From NCBI GenBank assembly GCA_900316015.1, contig ONBG01000035.1, positions 1-36,911 on the forward strand: a DNA stretch of 36,911 bases, written 5' to 3'. Under the pieces are notes generated by a model, which worked only from the letters and a program-made list of their open reading frames with translations, was not told the DNA's origin and did no database searches. Both the position numbers and the translations under genes were made by a program. The number at the start of each line of letters is the position of its first letter. Position 1 is the first letter of the stretch. Shown piece after piece: positions 30,174 to 36,911 of this stretch. Origin of the DNA: an uncultured Prevotella sp. GTDB lineage: Bacteria; Bacteroidota; Bacteroidia; Bacteroidales; Bacteroidaceae.

Positions 30174-31439
30174 TTATTGGCTGACTCCATGGGTTGCCGT
30201 CCACCAAGATGTCTTCTGTACATAATCCTTTGCAATCGAATTTTGCGTCGGGTCAGAGATGGTCATGCCACAGAACCGGTTGACATCCGTCGTGATATAA
30301 TATTCGTTGGGCGAATAGATTTGTTGCGTGGCTTTCTTATAGGGCACTAAATCGTTGATTGCCCTTTGGATCTGCGCGAGCAAGGAGGCATCCGTGCAAA
30401 GGTGCTCCACGTAATCTTCCATGTCAAAGAATACGGGGTACCTATAGCCATCTAAGCGTTGGACCTCTGACATCTTGGAAGCGTCAAACCCGAATTTCTG
30501 GTTGATTTGCTTCATCAGGGCAACCACAGTGGATACTATACTGAGATCAGTGATGCCAATCGTACCATAAGGATAAAGCATTCCATTCCAGGTGTAGGAC
30601 GAATAATAGTCGTAGAAATTGTCTACAATACTCTGGTAGTCTGGCGTTTTTGCGTTCAGATACCTCCATATCCGTGCATAAGGGAAACCACTGCCCATGA
30701 CCTGGCTGGTTGAGGCGATCATATAGTCGGCTACGTCTTTCAACTCGTATGCAGTCTCGATATTGGACAGATAGCAATCATCCAACAGAATGTATTGCAA
30801 ATGGATACCCGCGTCACTGATGGCACTAGCCAAGTCGGGGATGTTTAATTGATACTCTGCTGTCGTACCGCCGATAGCCCGCCGTGGCTTGGAGCTTGAC
30901 ACAGATGGGTTGACGCCCTTGGGCAACCAGCCACTTCCATGACTGCCGATGATCATGGCGTAAGTCTTGGCGGGAGCATTCTTCTTTACTTGATTCCAAA
31001 TTGTTGTAAGACCGGCTGCTGTGGTATAATCTGGAATCGTTGCCGTCGTATAGCTCTGGATCGTATCCCTGACAATGGCATTCTTCTCATATGTGAAATC
31101 AATCAGGTAAGCAATGGGCTTATTCTGGTTGGTGGCAACTGTCATCCTGGGACCTTTGCAGATGAAGGCCATTAGATGTCGATCGCCCAACCCGCCTTGG
31201 CTCTTGATGGCAGATTCCACATCGGAGATATTTTGCAAGAATTCGTCATATAACGTGCCGGTATATGTATTGACCGAAGAACCACTCCATGGGAAATACA
31301 TGAAAATGGTCTTTTCTGCCGTCTTTACTTGAGGATTTGGATCTGGATTGGGGTCTGGATCGTCGCCCCCACAGCTTGTCATCAAGAAAGGGATGACGAT
31401 CAAAGTCAAGAGCAGACTGAAATATTTCCTCATCAGCAT
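30174..31439 (-). CDS. Clostripain-family (C11) cysteine peptidase lipoprotein
   Basis: A 421-residue protein. A lipoprotein signal ends at TSC with lipidated Cys23, followed by GGDD, an acidic surface-export-type sequence, and a DPDPNPDPNP spacer. The peptidase body matches family C11 (PF03415): catalytic His167 in IIGSHGSGW and catalytic Cys222 in LDDCYLSNIE. The basic segment SSSKPRR (about 181-187), between His and Cys, is where C11 enzymes such as PmC11 are cut for activation. C11 enzymes cleave after Arg or Lys. It is probably surface- or periplasm-exposed and could process host or bacterial proteins. Start codons at 31439 and 31433 are both possible. The gene follows valS by 106 bp, a gap holding a large hairpin, and ends in a strong terminator. 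Confidence 0.87.
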   Translation of the reverse strand: MLMRKYFSLLLTLIVIPFLMTSCGGDDPDPNPDPNPQVKTAEKTIFMYFPWSGSSVNTYTGTLYDEFLQNISDVESAIKSQGGLGDRHLMAFICKGPRMTVATNQNKPIAYLIDFTYEKNAIVRDTIQSYTTATIPDYTTAAGLTTIWNQVKKNAPAKTYAMIIGSHGSGWLPKGVNPSVSSSKPRRAIGGTTAEYQLNIPDLASAISDAGIHLQYILLDDCYLSNIETAYELKDVADYMIASTSQVMGSGFPYARIWRYLNAKTPDYQSIVDNFYDYYSSYTWNGMLYPYGTIGITDLSIVSTVVALMKQINQKFGFDASKMSEVQRLDGYRYPVFFDMEDYVEHLCTDASLLAQIQRAINDLVPYKKATQQIYSPNEYYITTDVNRFCGMTISDPTQNSIAKDYVQKTSWWTATHGVSQ

Positions 31440-31450
31440 TTTGTTTATGA

Positions 31451-31503
31451 GTCGCCTGATCCCCTCTGGAAAGCTGAATGCTTAGGAAAGGGAAGCAGGC
31501 GAC
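31451..31503 (-). other. Large leader hairpin between valS and the C11 peptidase gene
   Basis: GTCGCCTG (31451-31458) and CAGGCGAC (31496-31503) pair exactly. After one mismatch a further eight pairs, including G-U, extend the stem inward around a loop of about 19 nt. No T-tract follows on the minus strand, so it is not a classic terminator for valS. It ends 11 nt before the peptidase start codon. Confidence 0.55.
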
Positions 31504-31545
31504 AGGGTTATTACTTGATTCTTTTTTGTTCCATCGTGAAGAAGG

Positions 31546-34233
31546 CTATTTCTGCTTCTTCAGCTCAGCGAGGGATTCCTTCAAGGCAGCAATCTTCTCT
31601 TCAGAATCGTGCTGTTTCTTCCTCTCCATGGCAACAACCTGTTCAGGAGCATGAGCGACGAACTTCTCGTTGGCGAGCTTCTTCTTCACGCCAGCAAGGA
31701 AGCCTTCCAAATGCTGAAGCTGTGCCTCCTGCTTCTGAATTTCTGCCTCGACATCGATCAGGTTGCCCACTGGGACAGCATATTCGTCTGTGCCCACCAT
31801 AAACTGGGCAGCGTCTGCACTCTTCTCTTGCACGACTTCAATGCGGTCAAGGTTTGCCATCTTGCTGATGATATCGCTGTATGCCTCATAATGGTTCTGA
31901 GCAATGCAGTCCAATGTCAGTGCTTCTTTCTGGGCGATATTCTTCTGGTTACGTACGGTACGAACACCGCCAACGATCTGCTTCACCACCTCGATATCAT
32001 CCGCTAACTTCTTTTCCTCAGCCGTTGGCTCAGGAATGTCTAAGCACTCCCGCATGATCGACTCCCCATCCTTGCGGTCATAGAGATGCTGCCAGAGCTC
32101 TTCCGTGATAAATGGCATGAAAGGATGGAGCATCTTCAGGAGTGAATCAAAGAAACGGAGAGTAGCATCGTAAGTCCTCTTGTCAATTGGAGAGCCATAC
32201 GCGGGCTTGACCATCTCCAAGTACCAGCTTGAGAATTCATCCCAGAATAGGCGGTAGACAGCCATTAATGCTTCTGAAATGCGGTATTTGGAGAAGAGGT
32301 CGTCAACCTCCTCGTTCACCATTCTCAGCTTAGCCTCAAACCAATCAACGGCAATTTTGCAGGCTTTAGGCTGTGGGGTCTCAGACACTTCCCAGCCTTT
32401 GACGAGACGGAAGGCATTCCATATCTTGTTGTTGAAATTCCTGCCTTGTTCGCAAAGAGCCTCATCGAAGAGGATGTCATTGCCCGCAGGAGCGGCTAAC
32501 ATCATTCCCATCCGCACTCCATCTGCGCCATATTTGTCAATCAGCATGATGGGATCGGGGGAGTTGCCTAAGCTCTTGCTCATCTTCCTACCTAACTTAT
32601 CACGAACAATCCCCGTGAAATAAACATGCTTGAACGGCATCTTGCCTCTGTACTCGTAGCCTGCCATGATCATCCGGGCCACCCAGAAGAAGATGATATC
32701 CGGTCCAGTCACCAAGTCTGATGTTGGGTAATAATATTGGATCTCCTCATTGTCGGGATGGTTGATGCCATCGAATACGGAGATGGGCCACAGCCAACTG
32801 GAGAACCAGGTGTCCAAGCAGTCGGGATCTTGCTGCAAGTCTTCTGCCTTTAACGTGGCATCCTTTGCCTGAGCCTTTTTCAAGGCATCCTCAAGCGTCT
32901 CTGCCACGACCACTTCCTTCTTTCCATTGAGGTTGAAGTAGTAGGCTGGAATGCGATGTCCCCACCATAACTGGCGACTGATGCACCAGTCCTTGATATT
33001 CTCTAACCAATGGCGATAAGTATTCTTGTACTTAGGAGGGTAGAACTGGATATCGTCATCCATGACGGGTGGGAGGGCAATGTCAGCAAAGTGCTGCATC
33101 TTCAGGAACCACTGCGTGGAGAGCTTCGGCTCGATAGGCACGTTGGTACGCTCTGAGAATCCCACCTTGTTATCATAGTCTTCTACCTTTTCCAAGAGTC
33201 CTGCCTTGTCAAGATCGATGGCAATCTGTTTCCTGACATCCATGCGGTCTTGTCCCACATACATGCCAGCAGCCTCTGAGATGGTGCCGTCATCATTGAA
33301 GATGTCGATGGTCTCTAAGCCGTGCTTGAGCCCTAAGGCATGGTCGTTGACATCATGGGCTGGGGTGACCTTCAAGCATCCCGTACCAAATTCTATATCA
33401 ACGTAGTCATCCTCGATCACTGGGATCTCACGATTGACGAGCGGAACGATCACATGCTTTCCCCTTAACCAAGTGTTCTTTACGTCCTTGGGATTGATGC
33501 ACATGGCGGTATCTCCCATGATGGTCTCAGGACGGGTGGTGGCTACCACGGCATAATAGCCTTTCTCATCTTTGTGGAGGATGTTTCCTTCATCTTTCTT
33601 CTCCACTTCGTCTTGCTCTACTACGCGGTATTTCAAGTAATAGAGCTTGCTGTGTTCATCCTTATAAACTACCTCTTCATCAGAAAGGGCGGTCTGTGCC
33701 TTCGGGTCCCAGTTGACCATCCGAACGCCACGGTAGATCAATCCTTTATCATATAAGTCGCAAAAGACCTTGATCACGCCCTTGCTACGTGTCTCATCCA
33801 TCGTGAAAGCAGTACGGTCCCAGTCGCAACTTGCTCCGAGCTTACGCAGCTGTTTCAGAATAATGCCTCCATGCTCGCGCGTCCAGTCCCACGCATGTTC
33901 CAAGAATTGTTCACGCGTCAGGTCGGTTTTCTTGATGCCTTCTTGGGCAAGCTTATTAACAACTTTCGCCTCCGTAGCAATCGAAGCGTGGTCAGTGCCT
34001 GGTACCCAGCAAGCGTTTTTGCCTTCCATTCTGGCACGACGCACCAAGATGTCTTGGATCGTGTTGTTCAGCATGTGTCCCATGTGCAGGACACCGGTCA
34101 CGTTTGGGGGCGGGATTACTATCGTATAGGGTTCTCTTCCATCGGGTTTGCTGCTGAACAGCTTGTGATCTAGCCAATACTGGTACCACTTCGACTCCAC
34201 TTCATTGGGGTCGTACTTACTTGCTAATTCCAT
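31546..34233 (-). CDS. valS: Valyl-tRNA synthetase
   Basis: An 895-residue class I synthetase of normal length. The HIGH motif is HMGH at residues 50-53 ([13 protein letters not shown]) and the KMSKS motif is intact ([14 protein letters not shown]). The CP1 editing domain carries [13 protein letters not shown], and the [14 protein letters not shown] segment marks ValRS. The anticodon-binding region and the C-terminal coiled coil ([23 protein letters not shown]) are both present. It charges tRNA-Val in the cytoplasm and edits threonyl-tRNA. Divergently transcribed from mazG, with a TATTTTTG element about 45 bp upstream. No T-box is expected in this phylum and none was seen. Confidence 0.97.
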   Translation of the reverse strand: MELASKYDPNEVESKWYQYWLDHKLFSSKPDGREPYTIVIPPPNVTGVLHMGHMLNNTIQDILVRRARMEGKNACWVPGTDHASIATEAKVVNKLAQEGIKKTDLTREQFLEHAWDWTREHGGIILKQLRKLGASCDWDRTAFTMDETRSKGVIKVFCDLYDKGLIYRGVRMVNWDPKAQTALSDEEVVYKDEHSKLYYLKYRVVEQDEVEKKDEGNILHKDEKGYYAVVATTRPETIMGDTAMCINPKDVKNTWLRGKHVIVPLVNREIPVIEDDYVDIEFGTGCLKVTPAHDVNDHALGLKHGLETIDIFNDDGTISEAAGMYVGQDRMDVRKQIAIDLDKAGLLEKVEDYDNKVGFSERTNVPIEPKLSTQWFLKMQHFADIALPPVMDDDIQFYPPKYKNTYRHWLENIKDWCISRQLWWGHRIPAYYFNLNGKKEVVVAETLEDALKKAQAKDATLKAEDLQQDPDCLDTWFSSWLWPISVFDGINHPDNEEIQYYYPTSDLVTGPDIIFFWVARMIMAGYEYRGKMPFKHVYFTGIVRDKLGRKMSKSLGNSPDPIMLIDKYGADGVRMGMMLAAPAGNDILFDEALCEQGRNFNNKIWNAFRLVKGWEVSETPQPKACKIAVDWFEAKLRMVNEEVDDLFSKYRISEALMAVYRLFWDEFSSWYLEMVKPAYGSPIDKRTYDATLRFFDSLLKMLHPFMPFITEELWQHLYDRKDGESIMRECLDIPEPTAEEKKLADDIEVVKQIVGGVRTVRNQKNIAQKEALTLDCIAQNHYEAYSDIISKMANLDRIEVVQEKSADAAQFMVGTDEYAVPVGNLIDVEAEIQKQEAQLQHLEGFLAGVKKKLANEKFVAHAPEQVVAMERKKQHDSEEKIAALKESLAELKKQK

Positions 34234-34277
34234 TCTTATTATATGTTGTTAATTCTTATCTTTTAAAAAACACGCTG

Positions 34278-34285
34278 CAAAAATA
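34278..34285 (-). promoter_or_regulatory. -7 element of valS
   Basis: On the minus strand TATTTTTG (34285 to 34278) matches TAnnTTTG. Transcription would start near 34271, about 38 nt before the valS ATG. A -33 element is not clear. Confidence 0.5.
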
Positions 34286-34307
34286 CAAAAATTCCACTGA
34301 AAATAAT

Positions 34308-34315
34308 TATCTTTG
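34308..34315 (+). promoter_or_regulatory. -7 element of mazG
   Basis: TATCTTTG at 34308-34315 is a perfect TAnnTTTG, giving a start near 34322 and a 12-nt leader before the mazG ATG. It lies 23 bp from the valS element on the other strand, so the two promoters are back to back. Confidence 0.6.
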
Positions 34316-34333
34316 CATTTAAAATAATGTAAT

Positions 34334-35176
34334 ATGCACAGTAGAGAAGATAAAATAAAGGCTTTCGGAAGGCTTCTTGACGTTCAGGAAAGGCTCCGGA
34401 AGGAATGTCCTTGGGACAGGAAGCAGACCAACGAGAGCCTTAGGCCCAATACGATTGAAGAGGTGTATGAGCTTTGTGATGCCCTCTTGAAGAACGACTA
34501 CAAGAATATCAGCAAGGAATTAGGGGATGTCATGGAGCATGTCGTCTTCTATTCCATCCTTGGCAACGAGGCTTCGCAGTTTGACATCGCCGATGTTTGC
34601 AATCAAGAAGCTGACAAACTCATGTTCCGACATCCTTTCATCGACTGGACGGGGTGGAAGCGCACAGATGGAAGCGATGCGGGGAAAGCCCAGGAAGAGA
34701 AACCCGACAGCGTGGATGGCGTCCTTCAGACCTGGGAACAAATCAAGCAAAAGGAAAAGGATGGCAACAGGACGGTCCTCTCTGGGGTTCCTGAGGCACT
34801 GCCTTCCCTGATCAAGGCTTATCGAATCCAGGACAAGGCTCGCAATGTCGGGTTCGACTGGAAAGATAAAGCTGATGTCTGGGATAAGGTCAGGGAAGAG
34901 CTGGGAGAACTAGAAACAGAACTGAAAAAGGAAGATCGGGAGAAGAGTACTCGTGAGCTCGGCGACTTCCTTTTCAGTGTGATCAATGCCGCACGGCTCT
35001 ATCATCTGAACCCGGATAATGCCTTAGAACATACCAACCATAAATTCATCCGACGTTTCAATTATGTGGAACAGAAAGCAAAAGACATGCATAAGGATTT
35101 GAAAGACATGACTTTAGAAGAGATGGATCAATATTGGAATGAAGCAAAAAAACAAGAAAACGATAGGACAAAATAA
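34334..35176 (+). CDS. mazG: Nucleoside triphosphate pyrophosphohydrolase MazG
   Basis: A 280-residue protein with two MazG repeats. The first (about 10-105) contains ECPWDRKQTNESLRPNTIEE and EVYELCDAL, the hallmark of MazG. The second (about 165-265) contains the metal-binding EELGELETEL and RELGDFLFSVINAARLY. The enzyme hydrolyses NTPs and dNTPs to monophosphates, removes aberrant nucleotides and can lower (p)ppGpp-related effects. Length is close to E. coli MazG. It heads an operon with a lipoprotein gene (13 bp gap) and rnz (9 bp gap). No MazEF toxin pair is nearby. Confidence 0.95.
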   Translation: MHSREDKIKAFGRLLDVQERLRKECPWDRKQTNESLRPNTIEEVYELCDALLKNDYKNISKELGDVMEHVVFYSILGNEASQFDIADVCNQEADKLMFRHPFIDWTGWKRTDGSDAGKAQEEKPDSVDGVLQTWEQIKQKEKDGNRTVLSGVPEALPSLIKAYRIQDKARNVGFDWKDKADVWDKVREELGELETELKKEDREKSTRELGDFLFSVINAARLYHLNPDNALEHTNHKFIRRFNYVEQKAKDMHKDLKDMTLEEMDQYWNEAKKQENDRTK

Positions 35177-35189
35177 CGATACAAGTGCT

Positions 35190-35747
35190 ATGAGGAAATT
35201 AATTTTTGCAGCTGTCATCATGGCAGCTATGGTCATGGCGGGTTGCCAGTCTAACCAGAAGCGACCATCCGCAGGCAGTAATGATAGTATTCCGTCCGAA
35301 AATGCAGTTGCCGACTCTACCGTTTATGGTGTTTGTGGGGAGAATACGGCCATGCACACTTTGGAACTGATCACAGACAAGGGTGATACCCTAAGCTATG
35401 CTATGCAAGTGGAGGAAGATGCACAGGTGCAAGGTGGCTTGCTGAGCGGCGACCGGTTGGCCGTCATCGGGCATAAGAACGCGGATGGCGAGCATGTCGC
35501 GACCCTTGTCATCAACCTTACGACGCTTTGTGGCAAGTGGACGAGCATCGATAAAAACTTCGAGATCGAGGAAGGCGGCATCGTCAAGTCAAATGTGCAG
35601 GCTGAAACGAATCCATGGACGAGTTGGAAAATATGCAATGGAAAATTGGTTCTGAACAAAGATACCTTCCAAATTGACGAACTGGGCGCAGATAGCCTCT
35701 ATCTGGAAAACGACAAGGGGATCTTCACCTTCAAGCGTCAGAAATAA
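35190..35747 (+). CDS. Lipoprotein with lipocalin-like C-terminal domain
   Basis: A 185-residue protein. Starting at the ATG at 35190 gives a clean lipoprotein signal, MRKLIFAAVIMAAMVMAGC, with the lipidated Cys at residue 19. An upstream in-frame ATG at 35139 would add a non-conserved leader overlapping mazG and is rejected. The rest is beta-rich. The final part (LTTLCGKWTS ... KLVLNKDTFQIDELGADSLY) resembles small lipocalin-like domains common in Bacteroidota lipoproteins. The location is the periplasmic face or outer membrane. Function is unknown. It is tucked between mazG and rnz, probably in one operon. Confidence 0.78.
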   Translation: MRKLIFAAVIMAAMVMAGCQSNQKRPSAGSNDSIPSENAVADSTVYGVCGENTAMHTLELITDKGDTLSYAMQVEEDAQVQGGLLSGDRLAVIGHKNADGEHVATLVINLTTLCGKWTSIDKNFEIEEGGIVKSNVQAETNPWTSWKICNGKLVLNKDTFQIDELGADSLYLENDKGIFTFKRQK

Positions 35748-35756
35748 AGAGCAGCC

Positions 35757-36671
35757 ATGGAGCCATTTCGTATCCTTATCTTAGGGTGTGGTAGTGCATT
35801 GCCCACCTTGAAACATTATGCTTCTTCCCAGGTCGTTGAGGTCAGGGGAAAGCTTTTTATGGTCGATTGTGGCGAAGGCACGCAGATGCAATTGCGCCGC
35901 GCACACCTGAGATTCACGAAGATTAGTGCCGTCTTTATCTCCCATCTCCATGGTGATCATTGCTTTGGACTCATCGGCATGATTTCTACCTTCGGCATGT
36001 TGGGGCGCACCGCGACCCTTCATGTTTATGGACCGGCTGCCTTTGAACCTATGCTCAACGCACAGATGGATATGTTTTGCAAGGGACTCGACTATGAGGT
36101 AGTCTTTCATCCGGTGGATACGACAGCTCATGCCGTGGTCTATGAGGACAAGAGCCTGACGGTTGAGACGATCCCCTTGCAGCATCGCATCCCTTGCTGT
36201 GGCTATCTCTTCCGCGAGAAAGCTACCTTGCCCCATATCCGGCGGGACATGATCGATTTCTATGAGATCCCAGTCAGCCAGATCAATAATATCAAGAATG
36301 GGGCCGACTGGACAACGGACGAGGGAGAGCTGATCCCTAACCATGTGCTGACCGAACCGGCAGAGCAGCCTCGGTCGTATGCTTATTGCAGTGATACGCG
36401 GTATATCCCTACCTTGCACCAATGCTTAGAAGGAGTGAGCACACTCTATCACGAGTCTACTTATACCTCCCAATATGAAGAGCGTGCCCAACTCTATTAC
36501 CATAGTACGGCTGCTCAGGCTGCGACTGTGGCAAGGGATGCCCACGTTGGGAAACTCCTGTTAGGGCATTACAGCGCGCGCTATGATGACGAGGAAGTCT
36601 TGCTTCAGGAGGCAAAGGCCATCTTTCCACATACGCTCCTGACAAAGGAGGGAATGGTCGTTGATGTATAG
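35757..36671 (+). CDS. rnz: Ribonuclease Z
   Basis: A 304-residue metallo-beta-lactamase-fold nuclease of the short bacterial RNase Z form. The zinc-binding HxHxDH motif is SHLHGDH (His63, His65, Asp67, His68). The downstream ligands are in YAYCSDT (Asp) and LYHESTY and LLLGHYSARY (His). The N-terminal LGCGSALPTLKHYASSQVV is typical. RNase Z cuts tRNA precursors 3' of the discriminator base in the cytoplasm. It is the last gene of the mazG unit. No obvious hairpin terminator follows; the 22-bp repeats begin about 50 bp downstream. Confidence 0.96.
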   Translation: MEPFRILILGCGSALPTLKHYASSQVVEVRGKLFMVDCGEGTQMQLRRAHLRFTKISAVFISHLHGDHCFGLIGMISTFGMLGRTATLHVYGPAAFEPMLNAQMDMFCKGLDYEVVFHPVDTTAHAVVYEDKSLTVETIPLQHRIPCCGYLFREKATLPHIRRDMIDFYEIPVSQINNIKNGADWTTDEGELIPNHVLTEPAEQPRSYAYCSDTRYIPTLHQCLEGVSTLYHESTYTSQYEERAQLYYHSTAAQAATVARDAHVGKLLLGHYSARYDDEEVLLQEAKAIFPHTLLTKEGMVVDV

Positions 36672-36721
36672 CTCTTGCGCCTGATTCATGCATTTTCCCA
36701 GTATTCCAGTAGGCAATTTCC

Positions 36722-36809
36722 AAAAGGTCATCTATCAGGGCTCAAAAGGTTATCTTTTACGAGCTAAATGGTTATCTTTCGCAAGCTAAAAGGTTATCTC
36801 CTGCAAAAT
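36722..36809. repeat. Four tandem 22-bp degenerate repeats
   Basis: Four units of exactly 22 bp follow without gaps: 36722-36743, 36744-36765, 36766-36787 and 36788-36809. Each begins AAAAGGTTATC (unit 1 has GGTCATC, unit 3 has AAATGG). The middle units continue TTTT or TTTC and end in a GAGCT or AAGCT. The AAAAG...CTTTT arms make each unit weakly palindromic. The repeats lie in non-coding DNA after rnz. No open frame or promoter was seen in the remaining 102 bp to the window end. Confidence 0.75.
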
Positions 36810-36911
36810 CGTTGACTATGCCTGATATTACTTCACACTGTTTGATTTGTTATTACTGAATTGGTTTACATCTTTTTTACTTGCTTCCTGAAAAGCTTTA
36901 CTCTTCCAGTG

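Noticed and set aside
35139-35189. Upstream start for the lipoprotein in the mazG unit
   Set aside because: It would put the lipoprotein signal about 17 residues into the protein and overlap mazG. The ATG at 35190 gives a clean lipobox.
36722-36809. Possible CRISPR array in the tandem repeats
   Set aside because: The units are contiguous, with no unique spacers between them, and no cas genes are nearby.

Overview
The window looks like chromosomal DNA of a Bacteroidota member, most likely a Prevotella-type organism. Initiation regions repeatedly carry the phylum's promoter (TTTG near -33, TAnnTTTG near -7). Shine-Dalgarno sequences are weak. The gene content is also typical: an FecR-like anti-sigma factor with a DUF4974-type end, STN/carboxypeptidase-regulatory outer-membrane receptors, an rSAM/lipoprotein pair, GH95, a CBM20-carrying MalQ and a clostripain-family lipoprotein. 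The species is not identified.

Layout. 1-3822: a cut-off gene start, then an outer-membrane barrel protein with a degenerate OmpA-like end, followed by a secreted GH95 alpha-L-fucosidase-type enzyme. 3884-7627: a tight sigma factor / mini anti-sigma / STN-containing outer-membrane receptor operon. 7711-9325: a promoter, a small lipoprotein and a radical SAM/SPASM enzyme with overlapping ends. 9366-9515: an intergenic unit with its own promoter and a strong intrinsic terminator, probably a small RNA. 9534-11535 (minus): SDR oxidoreductase, HMA metal-binding protein and EamA/DMT exporter. 11936-15255: TonB-dependent siderophore-type receptor plus an RhtX/FptX-like inner-membrane importer. 15222-16055 (minus): HemD-like protein whose 3' end overlaps the importer gene. 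16210-17010: family 2 glycosyltransferase. 17163-20022 (minus): an exported DUF362 protein and a second TonB-dependent receptor. 20354-21400 (minus): MltG. 21505-24842: MalQ and a HAD phosphatase. 24835-25191 (minus): orphan LytTR regulator. 25324-30003 (minus): a four-gene TolC/MacA/MacB-type tripartite efflux operon. 30174-31439 (minus): C11 peptidase lipoprotein. 31546-34233 (minus): valyl-tRNA synthetase. 34334-36671: mazG, a lipoprotein and ribonuclease Z. 36722-36809: four exact-length 22-bp tandem repeat units.

How it fits together. Envelope transport dominates. There are three outer-membrane receptors: one with its own sigma/anti-sigma pair, one coupled to a siderophore permease and one coupled to an exported DUF362 protein. 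A tripartite efflux pump is also present. Housekeeping genes (valS, mazG, rnz, mltG, malQ, hemD) lie between them. No tRNA or rRNA gene, transposase, integrase, phage gene or CRISPR array was seen. The least explained parts are the rSAM/lipoprotein pair beside the sigma-controlled receptor, the small RNA candidate at 9404-9515, the DUF362-receptor pair and the 22-bp repeats at the right edge.
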